NCBI GenBank assembly: GCA_937901105.1
Contig: CALCHD010000121.1
Coordinates: 1-6,005, forward strand
Length of the DNA: 6,005 nt
DNA from: an uncultured Bacteroidales bacterium
GTDB lineage: Bacteria; Bacteroidota; Bacteroidia; Bacteroidales; UBA932
Reading direction: 5' to 3'
Shown: one piece after another, positions 1 through 5,455 of the stretch
Position numbering within the stretch: position 1 is the stretch's first letter
How the letters are laid out: each line of letters opens with the position of its first letter
The notes under the pieces: generated by a model
What the model was told of the DNA's origin: nothing
What the model saw: only the letters and a program-made list of their open reading frames with translations
Databases searched by the model: none
Translations under genes and position numbers: made by a program

Positions 1-173
1 TGGGCATTCTGTGCGCAAAGTTGCTTGTGTGGGGTAAGTTTGTGCAGGAAATGGGCATTCTGTGCGCAAAGTTGCTTGTGTGGGGTAAGTTTGTGCAGGA
101 AATGGGCATTCTGTGCGCAAAGTTGCTTGTGTGGGGTAAGTTTGTGCAGGAAATGGGTATTCTGTGCACAAAA
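1..173. repeat. 51-bp tandem repeat array (minisatellite), 3 full copies plus a partial copy
   Basis: Three copies (1-51, 52-102, 103-153) are identical base for base. A fourth, partial copy (about 154-173) matches for about 19 bases with two substitutions (C to T at 158, G to A at 168) before the similarity ends. The array starts at base 1, so more copies may lie outside the window. Perfect identity points to recent expansion or ongoing homogenisation. The unit length is a multiple of three, so open frames stay open through every copy on both strands, but no convincing gene uses them. Each unit contains TAAGTTTG, a perfect match to the Bacteroidota -7 box, and inverted arms TTTGTGCA / TGCRCAAA that pair across the unit boundary. 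There are no unique spacers, so it is not a CRISPR array. Function unknown. Confidence 0.95.
137..144 (+). promoter_or_regulatory. -7-like box in the last full repeat copy (also at 35-42 and 86-93)
   Basis: TAAGTTTG matches the Bacteroidota -7 consensus TAnnTTTG at all six fixed positions, and it recurs in each repeat unit. No TTTG is seen at the expected -33 distance. It would drive rightward transcription starting near 150, toward the two hairpins at 179-233 and the 3' end of the oppositely oriented peptidase gene. Six fixed bases can easily match by chance, so promoter activity is only a possibility. Confidence 0.25.
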
Positions 174-178
174 ATTAT

Positions 179-206
179 GGGCGGGAACTGAATGCAGAAC
201 CCGCCC
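179..206 (-). terminator. Probable intrinsic terminator of the SppA gene
   Basis: A perfect 7-bp GC stem (GGGCGGG at 179-185 with CCCGCCC at 200-206) encloses a 14-nt loop, in which CTG (188-190) and CAG (195-197) can pair further. Read on the minus strand, the stem is followed within a few bases by a run of five T (complement of 170-174). It lies about 35 bp past the stop codon of the peptidase gene, where a terminator is expected. Confidence 0.7.
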
Positions 207-219
207 TGAATGTATTTGT

Positions 220-242
220 CGGGAAGAATCCCGTTATTTTTT
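220..242 (+). terminator. Possible rightward terminator facing the SppA gene
   Basis: A 5-bp stem (CGGGA at 220-224, TCCCG at 229-233) with an AGAA loop is followed on the plus strand by TTATTTTTT (234-242), which ends on the stop codon of the minus-strand peptidase gene. This would stop transcription entering from the repeat side. The stem is short, so strength is uncertain. With the hairpin at 179-206 it forms a convergent terminator pair. Confidence 0.45.
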
Positions 243-2004
243 AGTATCTGAAGTCATAGCAGAAAGGATGGCGTGCGTAAACTTTGAACTCGCCTTCCTT
301 AAGGATGCTTGAGTAAATCTCTTTAATTGACTCTTCAGGGTTTGCAATGGCTTTAACTGATGCCTGTGTTCCGGATACCAGTTCCATAATCTGCTCTGCC
401 TGGGTCTTTGCTTTAGGGTACTCAACAAGCCTGTATGAAGTCAAGTCTGCGCATGCTGCAGCGTAGTCGATTGCGTTTGTAAGGCCTCCTATCTCGTCAA
501 CCAGCTTGTTGCCGAATGCATCTGCTCCGGTCCATACACGGCCCTGTCCAACCTCGTCCACGTACTCAACAGGAAGGTCTCTGCCCTCTGCTACCAATGC
601 TGTGAACTTGGTGTAGATGTCCTCTACCATTCCCTGCATGTATGCAACCTCTTTTGCGTCAAGAGGGTCAAAGCCGTTAAGCATGTTGCTGTGAGTGTTT
701 GAACCAATCTCGGCAGCGTTGATATTAAGGTGTTTCTTCATTGCTCTGCCATAGTTCATTGCCATGCTGAATACACCTATAGAACCTGTTAGAGTTGTGT
801 TGTCTGCAAAGATCTTTTCTGATTTTGCAGAAATCCAGTATCCTCCTGAAGCTGCATAATCACCCATACTGATTACAAGAGGCTTGTTGGCTCTCAACAG
901 CTGAAGCTCCTTGTTAAGGATCTCCGCAGCCTGTGCGTCTCCACCTGGAGAGTTTACTCTCAATACAACTGCCTTGATTGAAGAGTCTTTGCTTACCTCT
1001 CTGATAATAGGGTAGAATTTCTTTGCTGAAAGCCCTTCACCGCCGTCCATTGTAATCTCGCCGTCTGCGTAGATTACAGCAATTTTATCTTTAGATTTCA
1101 AATCTGCCTTAACCTTTGCCTGTGCGTAGTCTGCAAGGCTTACAAATTCTAGGTCCTTCTCTTTCTCGGTGTCGAACAGGTTGCACAAGATAGAGTTGAG
1201 CTGGTCTCTGCTTATAATCTCATCAACCAGGCCGTGCTCAAGCATGGACTCTGCAGATGAAAGCTCCAGGTTGTCTACAAGCTTGTTGAATTCCTCCGGT
1301 GAAATGCCGCGGCTCTTGCAGATCTCTTCAACCCAGCTCTCCCAGATTGAATCAATCATCTCCTTGTTCTGCTGGTAGTTCTCCTTGCTTATGTTTGAAG
1401 CAATGAACTGCTCTGCTGCAGCCTTGAACTTGCCGTGTCTGATAAGCTGCACCTCAATGCCAAGCTTGTCTAGAAGATCCTTGAAGAACATCATGGTGCT
1501 GCCAAGTCCTACGATTGCAGAAGAACCGTCTGAATTGAGGTATATTTTGTCAGATACAGATGCAAGATAATATGCACCCTGAGAGTAGTTGTCTGCGTAA
1601 GAGATGATCCCTTTGCCCTGCTGTTTGGCAAATTCAAGGGCGTTCCTCACCTCCTCCATATTGGCCATGCCTATGTTGGTCTGATTAAGGTGAAGGTAGA
1701 TGAACTTGATTGCCGGGTCCTCTGCTGCAGCCTCAATGCCTTTTACGGCCTTAAGGATGCCAAGAGGTTTTGACGAACTGAAGTCAAGGCTCTTTAATGC
1801 AGCCATTGCATCCTCCTCTCCAAGCTCTGTAACAGGGTTTGAAAGGTCCACTTTAAGGATTGCCTTTGCTGGGACTGCTGGCTCTGATTCGCTGCCTAAT
1901 GAGGCAACTGCTCCAATTATGCCAAAAAACAGCATAGAGCAGATGAACATGGCAATAAAAGTTCCTACAATTACTGCCAAAGTGGTCTTAAGAAAATTTT
2001 TCAT
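241..2004 (-). CDS. sppA: Signal peptide peptidase SppA, long (67K-like) form, peptidase family S49
   Basis: Membrane-anchored serine protease that degrades cleaved signal peptides and other membrane-associated fragments from the outer face of the inner membrane. The 587-aa protein has an N-terminal hydrophobic anchor (about residues 8-33) and two tandem S49 domains, like E. coli SppA (618 aa). The first domain carries the catalytic Lys in GKFKAAAEQF (Lys194, matching the E. coli Lys209 context). The second carries the oxyanion segment NSPGGD (351-356), the nucleophile Ser386 in GDYAASGGYWIS, and LTGSIGVF (405-412). In the E. coli enzyme, Lys and Ser from neighbouring subunits form the active site. 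The ATG at 2004 is chosen because it directly precedes the basic-hydrophobic anchor. The stop is TAA at 241-243. It is transcribed alone, divergent from the metal operon, with a -7-like box about 50 bp upstream. Both catalytic residues are intact. Confidence 0.95.
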   Translation of the reverse strand: MKNFLKTTLAVIVGTFIAMFICSMLFFGIIGAVASLGSESEPAVPAKAILKVDLSNPVTELGEEDAMAALKSLDFSSSKPLGILKAVKGIEAAAEDPAIKFIYLHLNQTNIGMANMEEVRNALEFAKQQGKGIISYADNYSQGAYYLASVSDKIYLNSDGSSAIVGLGSTMMFFKDLLDKLGIEVQLIRHGKFKAAAEQFIASNISKENYQQNKEMIDSIWESWVEEICKSRGISPEEFNKLVDNLELSSAESMLEHGLVDEIISRDQLNSILCNLFDTEKEKDLEFVSLADYAQAKVKADLKSKDKIAVIYADGEITMDGGEGLSAKKFYPIIREVSKDSSIKAVVLRVNSPGGDAQAAEILNKELQLLRANKPLVISMGDYAASGGYWISAKSEKIFADNTTLTGSIGVFSMAMNYGRAMKKHLNINAAEIGSNTHSNMLNGFDPLDAKEVAYMQGMVEDIYTKFTALVAEGRDLPVEYVDEVGQGRVWTGADAFGNKLVDEIGGLTNAIDYAAACADLTSYRLVEYPKAKTQAEQIMELVSGTQASVKAIANPEESIKEIYSSILKEGEFKVYARHPFCYDFRY

Positions 2005-2031
2005 AACCGTTATTATGTTTTTTAGGTATTA

Positions 2032-2043
2032 TCACTTTAGTGA
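2032..2043. promoter_or_regulatory. Operator-like palindrome upstream of sppA
   Basis: TCACT and AGTGA are perfect inverted arms around a central TT. The site lies 28-39 bp upstream of the peptidase start codon, just downstream of the predicted transcription start. It could bind a dimeric regulator or form a small leader hairpin. No known regulator site is recognised, and a 12-bp palindrome may be chance. Confidence 0.3.
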
Positions 2044-2052
2044 GTATCAATG

Positions 2053-2060
2053 CAAAAGTA
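2053..2060 (-). promoter_or_regulatory. -7 promoter box for sppA
   Basis: Read on the minus strand, this is TACTTTTG, a full match to the Bacteroidota -7 consensus TAnnTTTG. It would place the transcription start near 2046-2049, giving a leader of about 40-45 nt. No clear -33 TTTG is seen. It is one arm of a perfect inverted repeat whose other arm is the rightward box at 2073-2080. Confidence 0.55.
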
Positions 2061-2072
2061 GAAAATTTTTAT

Positions 2073-2080
2073 TACTTTTG
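2073..2080 (+). promoter_or_regulatory. -7 promoter box for the metal operon
   Basis: TACTTTTG matches the TAnnTTTG consensus. A start of transcription near 2084-2087 would fall on or beside the GTG start codon at 2086, so the mRNA would be leaderless or nearly so. No -33 TTTG is visible. The equivalent upstream position overlaps the leftward box at 2053-2060, so the two promoters may compete for polymerase. Confidence 0.5.
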
Positions 2081-2085
2081 CCCCC

Positions 2086-2529
2086 GTGAAAAGATTTATT
2101 AGAGACATATTGTTCATTGCTGTAGCACTTCTGTACATGGTTTCCACTATGGGCTTTGGTGTGCACAGCTGTACTGCAGATGGAACAGAATCTCTTTCAG
2201 TTCTTTACGTGGAAAACCCCTGTGCCCATCAGCATGAGGGGCATAATCCCGACAGCGGATGCCCTCACCACCACGGAGAGGATTGCAGCCATACCCATCA
2301 GGAGGACTGCTGTTCAACAGATGTGTATGTTGTAACCCATGACCAGAATACCACAGAGGATGTGCAGATATCAGTGCCGGAGATTGAGCTTCCGTACTAT
2401 GCTTGCAATGCCGTTGACTTTCTGGTGTCTTATAGCATAGTAAAAAGGATAGAGGCAGGCATTGGCATTGCCGGTGATATGGGATTGGAATCCGGTTCAA
2501 GGGCGGAGCTGTGCTCATTCAGGATTTAG
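2086..2529 (+). CDS. Small exported Cys/His-rich protein, resembles the HYC_CC_PP family
   Basis: A 147-aa protein with an N-terminal basic-hydrophobic segment (residues 1-24), probably a signal peptide or anchor. After it comes VHSC (26-29), where the Bacteroidota HYC_CC_PP family usually has HYC. A dense cluster of possible metal ligands follows (46-76: Cys46, His48, His50, His53, Cys59, His61-63, Cys67, His69, His71), ending in the paired Cys75-Cys76. The family's Pro-Pro ending is absent. Members of this family have no established function to my knowledge and are, as I recall, often found beside metal-type TonB receptors, as here. The GTG start is preferred because the next ATG (2137) would cut through the hydrophobic segment, and upstream in frame there is a stop at 2059. 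It is first in the probable operon, 88 bp before the receptor gene. A metal-binding or sensing role in the envelope is inference. Confidence 0.75.
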   Translation: MKRFIRDILFIAVALLYMVSTMGFGVHSCTADGTESLSVLYVENPCAHQHEGHNPDSGCPHHHGEDCSHTHQEDCCSTDVYVVTHDQNTTEDVQISVPEIELPYYACNAVDFLVSYSIVKRIEAGIGIAGDMGLESGSRAELCSFRI

Positions 2530-2538
2530 CTGTTTGTC

Positions 2539-2557
2539 CCGGCCTTTACGGTGCCGG
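2539..2557 (+). other. Intercistronic hairpin before the receptor gene
   Basis: CCGGC (2539-2543) and GCCGG (2553-2557) form a perfect 5-bp GC stem with a 9-nt loop, 10 bp past the stop of the preceding gene. No T-run follows, so it is not a standard intrinsic terminator. It could be an attenuation or mRNA-processing element that lets the two genes be expressed at different levels. Confidence 0.35.
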
Positions 2558-2617
2558 ATCATTTCATGTACAGAACAGTTGAAAATCATTTATTCCCGAT
2601 AAAAATCAATTTACATA

Positions 2618-4903
2618 ATGAAGAAGATATTTACACTGCTGTTGCTTGTGTTGTGTTGTACAACATTTGCTGCAGCGCAGAAAATCAATGGTAAAGTATA
2701 TCTTTCAGACGGTCAGGGCGGCAAGGAGCCGGGTGCTTATGCCAATGTCTGGTGGATGGAAGGTAAATCTTCTGTTGAGACTGATGAGGACGGAAACTTT
2801 ACCCTCAAGTCTCTCAAGGGAGACAACATCACCCTTATAGCTGCATATGTCGGCTACAAGCAGGATACAGTAAAGATCATTGAGAACGGCACAGTCCTTC
2901 TTGCAGCAGAGGAGGTTGTGTTTACATTGGAGCCGGAGAGTGAGCTTGACGGCATTACAGTTACAGGACGCCAGCAGTCCAACTTCCTTTCAAAGAGGAC
3001 TGCGTTCAAGGCAGAGGTGATTACTGCGGCAGGTCTGTGCAAGATGGCATGCTGCTCGTTGGCAGAGAGCTTTGAGAGTTCTGCCAGCGTGAGTGTGGGC
3101 TACTCCGATGCGGTAACCGGTGCAAAGCAGATCAAGCTGCTTGGACTGTCGGGAAGCTATACACAGATGCTGGATGAGACCCGTCCGGTGATGAGGGGGC
3201 TTGCCTCTCCTTTTGGACTTACTTATGTTCCGGGCCAGTGGCTTGAGAGCATCCAGATTGCAAAGGGTCCTTCTTCTGTAGTGAACGGCCTTGAGGCCAT
3301 TACAGGCCAGATTAATGTGGAGCACCGCAAACCCACAACAGAGACTCCTCTGTTTGTGAACCTGTTCTTGAACAACAACTTGAGGGCAGAGGCCAATGTG
3401 GCTTCTTCATTGCAGCTGAACGACAAATGGAGCACTGTTATCATGGGCCACGTTTCAAAGGACAATGAGGTGCATGACGGCAATGGCGACAACTTCAGGG
3501 ATGACCCTCTTGCACGTCAGCTTAACCTGGACAACAGATGGCTGTATTTTAACCCTAACGGCACCCAGGTGAGATTCGGCTTTAAGGTTATGGATGATGT
3601 CCGTGTTGGCGGACATAAGGATTATGAGGAGGGAATGAGAGATGAGTGGGGCCTTGACAAGCTTATCCAGAGCGGTATCTGGGGCAATGAGATCCACAAC
3701 AGCGGAGCCAGCGGATTCTTCAAGCTTGGAATTCCGTTGAATGAGGACCAGACCAGAAACATTGCAGTTGTGGCCGACTACTCTTATTATGATATGGAGA
3801 GCATTTATGGCCAGAAGGATTTTGGAGGTTACCAGAATATGGGTTTCTTCAATGCAATGTATCATCAGGACATAAATGAGCAGCACAAATTCACCCTTGG
3901 CTTGAGCGGAAGGCTTGATGATGTCCGCAGCAGATACAAGGATGCGGCAGGCAACGGCACTATAATGGATTTCAACGTAGACGACAAGGTGATGGGAGCA
4001 TACGGAGAGTATACCTACACTTTGGATGAGAAGATCTCTTTGGTTGCAGGCTTGAGGGCAGACTACAGCTCCATGTTCGGCTGGCAGGCGGCTCCAAGGG
4101 CAAGCTTGAAATACTCTTTTTCAGACCAGACTATCTTGAGGCTTACCGGAGGAAGGGGATTCCGCACTCCTCATGTGATTACCGATAATTTGGGAGTTTT
4201 GTCACATGGCGGAAGCTTGAAGATTGCAGACAACCTTCCTGCAGAGGATGCCTGGACATTCGGCGGTAACTTTACCCAGTACTTCAAGATTGGAGACAGG
4301 GAGAGCAACTACTTCAGCTTTGACTATTTCCGTACCACCTTCAACCATAAGGTTGTGTATGACTGGGACTTGAGCGCAAAGGACAATATTGTTGAAATCT
4401 ATGACTTTGCAGATGCAACCCTTGGAAACAACCAGGCCTATACAGATACTTACCAGTTTGACCTTTCTGTTGAGCCTATAGAGCGCTTTACCGCAATTGC
4501 AACTTTCAGATACAGCAATGCAAAGATTTCAATGAAGGACAAGGGACTTGTTGATGCCCCTATGACAAGCAAGTACAAGGCTGTGCTTAACCTTCAGTAT
4601 GCGTTGCCTATGAACAAATGGACATTTGACTTTACTGCGCAGCTTAACGGTCCTTGCACATTGCCTGACATTATGGGCGGAGGGGAGAGCGATATCTACC
4701 CGATGCTTTTCGCACAGGTTACCAAGAAGCTTAACTTTGTGGATGTATATGTTGGCGTTGAGAATATTACCGGATATACACAGGATAATCCCATTATCAA
4801 CGCTGCAAACCCATACAGCAAGGATTTCAACGCTTCAATGGTATGGGGCCCGCTTATGGGCAGAATGTTCTATGTAGGAATGAGATACACTTTGTGGAAA
4901 TAA
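2618..4903 (+). CDS. TonB-dependent outer-membrane receptor, putative copper/metal type
   Basis: Outer-membrane beta-barrel that would import a metal or metal complex using TonB energy. The 761-aa protein has a signal peptide (1-21, ending AAAQ). A carboxypeptidase-regulatory-like domain follows (about 22-105, with VETDEDGNFTL), then a plug domain (about 110-237, ending QINVEHRKP), then a barrel containing GRGFRTPHV (512-520) and closing with FYVGMRYTLWK. It is far shorter than SusC-type glycan receptors (about 1,000 aa), and no SusD-like gene is next to it. The plug carries CKMACC (141-146) before SLAESFES, a Cys motif I associate with a Bacteroidota receptor group encoded beside HMA-domain proteins. 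The ATG at 2618 directly begins the signal peptide. Two stop codons in tandem end the gene, 21 bp before the HMA-like gene, so the two are probably cotranscribed. The substrate is inferred from context; zinc or a metallophore is possible. Confidence 0.9.
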   Translation: MKKIFTLLLLVLCCTTFAAAQKINGKVYLSDGQGGKEPGAYANVWWMEGKSSVETDEDGNFTLKSLKGDNITLIAAYVGYKQDTVKIIENGTVLLAAEEVVFTLEPESELDGITVTGRQQSNFLSKRTAFKAEVITAAGLCKMACCSLAESFESSASVSVGYSDAVTGAKQIKLLGLSGSYTQMLDETRPVMRGLASPFGLTYVPGQWLESIQIAKGPSSVVNGLEAITGQINVEHRKPTTETPLFVNLFLNNNLRAEANVASSLQLNDKWSTVIMGHVSKDNEVHDGNGDNFRDDPLARQLNLDNRWLYFNPNGTQVRFGFKVMDDVRVGGHKDYEEGMRDEWGLDKLIQSGIWGNEIHNSGASGFFKLGIPLNEDQTRNIAVVADYSYYDMESIYGQKDFGGYQNMGFFNAMYHQDINEQHKFTLGLSGRLDDVRSRYKDAAGNGTIMDFNVDDKVMGAYGEYTYTLDEKISLVAGLRADYSSMFGWQAAPRASLKYSFSDQTILRLTGGRGFRTPHVITDNLGVLSHGGSLKIADNLPAEDAWTFGGNFTQYFKIGDRESNYFSFDYFRTTFNHKVVYDWDLSAKDNIVEIYDFADATLGNNQAYTDTYQFDLSVEPIERFTAIATFRYSNAKISMKDKGLVDAPMTSKYKAVLNLQYALPMNKWTFDFTAQLNGPCTLPDIMGGGESDIYPMLFAQVTKKLNFVDVYVGVENITGYTQDNPIINAANPYSKDFNASMVWGPLMGRMFYVGMRYTLWK

Positions 4904-4924
4904 TAACATTATAATAAAACAAAT

Positions 4925-5338
4925 ATGAAAGCATTTAAATTTTTGATGGTTCTTGCTGTAATGGTTTCAGCATTTACCTTTAGCGGCCAGGCACAGGATA
5001 AAAAGAAAAAAGGTGTTGAGGAGGCAAAATTCAGCGTATATCTTCACTGCAATGATGAGAAGAAGAAGGCAGAGGCTGTGATTCCTACCATTAAGGGAAT
5101 CAAGGATATGAAGGCCAGCGTTGAGGAGCAGTCATTGTGGATCAAATGGGATTCTTCAAAGATGACCAAAGAGCAGCTTATGGAGGCGTTGAACAAGAAG
5201 GGTTTCCCTGTAAAGGACTTCAAGCCTGCAACAGAGGAGCATGCAACTTGTGATCATGACCACAGCAAGGATGAGAAACATACTCACAGCCACAAGCATG
5301 ACCACAAGCACGATCACAAACATGACCATAAGCACTAA
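4925..5338 (+). CDS. Exported HMA-like metal-binding protein with a His-rich tail
   Basis: A 137-aa probable periplasmic protein. Residues 1-24 form a signal peptide (ending GQAQ). Residues 35-100 fit the heavy-metal-associated ferredoxin-like fold, including SLWIKWDSSKMTKEQLMEAL and KKGFPVKDF typical of its second half. The usual CxxC metal site is degenerate: Cys42 remains in LHCNDEKKK, but the second Cys position holds Glu45. The tail (106-137) has 13 His, with Cys109 and nearly four HKHD units (123-137), ending on His. His-rich tails commonly bind zinc, nickel or copper. It follows the receptor gene by 21 bp and is the last gene before a strong terminator. A role as periplasmic metal acceptor, store or chaperone for the imported metal is inference. 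The fold call is fairly sure, the metal is not. Confidence 0.85.
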   Translation: MKAFKFLMVLAVMVSAFTFSGQAQDKKKKGVEEAKFSVYLHCNDEKKKAEAVIPTIKGIKDMKASVEEQSLWIKWDSSKMTKEQLMEALNKKGFPVKDFKPATEEHATCDHDHSKDEKHTHSHKHDHKHDHKHDHKH

Positions 5339-5360
5339 TTGATTTCAAGTGCAGAATTAC

Positions 5361-5391
5361 AGGGGCGGATGATGAATCCGCCTCTTTTTTT
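5361..5391 (+). terminator. Intrinsic terminator of the metal operon
   Basis: A 10-bp stem (5361-5370 with 5376-5385, one G-U pair) has a 5-nt loop (GATGA) and runs into seven T (5385-5391). It lies 22 bp past the stop codon of the HMA-like gene. This is the clearest terminator in the window and separates the operon from the glycoside hydrolase gene. Confidence 0.92.
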
Positions 5392-5407
5392 ATATATAAA
5401 GTTTTAG

Positions 5408-5415
5408 TACATTTG
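5408..5415 (+). promoter_or_regulatory. -7 promoter box for the GH9 gene
   Basis: TACATTTG is a full match to the Bacteroidota TAnnTTTG consensus. It would start transcription near 5421, leaving a leader of about 35 nt before the ATG at 5456. The -33 region overlaps the T-run of the preceding terminator and has no clear TTTG. The location, directly after a terminator and before a gene, supports the call. Confidence 0.6.
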
Positions 5416-5455
5416 CGTGTTACGGAACAATGTAGAATTTAAAGCAAGAGACGTT

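Noticed and set aside
1..173. CRISPR array
   Set aside because: The copies are contiguous and identical across the whole 51 bp, with no variable spacers and no cas genes nearby.
25..312. Plus-strand open frame with 17-residue Cys-rich repeats (CGVSLCRKWAFCAQSCL)
   Set aside because: The 51-bp unit is a multiple of three, so any stop-free frame stays open; five of the six frames through the unit are open. The frame then crosses both terminator hairpins and runs antisense into the end of sppA, and has no typical start context.
1700..2089. Plus-strand open frame antisense to the 5' end of sppA
   Set aside because: It lies opposite a strongly supported peptidase gene and has no domain, signal or promoter of its own.
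2147..2518. Minus-strand open frame opposite the Cys/His-rich protein gene
   Set aside because: The plus-strand frame has a signal peptide, family-like motifs and operon context; the minus-strand product is an unrecognisable composition shadow.
2530..2617. Cobalamin or other riboswitch before the TonB receptor
   Set aside because: The spacer is only 88 bp, lacks a recognisable B12-box-like core and contains one short hairpin; the receptor is also likely cotranscribed with the upstream gene.
3455..3886. Minus-strand open frame inside the TonB receptor gene
   Set aside because: It is fully contained in the receptor reading frame and shows no recognisable domain.
2618..4903. SusC-type glycan importer linked to the GH9 enzyme as a polysaccharide utilisation locus
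   Set aside because: The receptor is too short for SusC, has no SusD partner, is followed by a metal-binding protein and a strong terminator, and has a Cys-rich plug motif that fits metals better than glycans.
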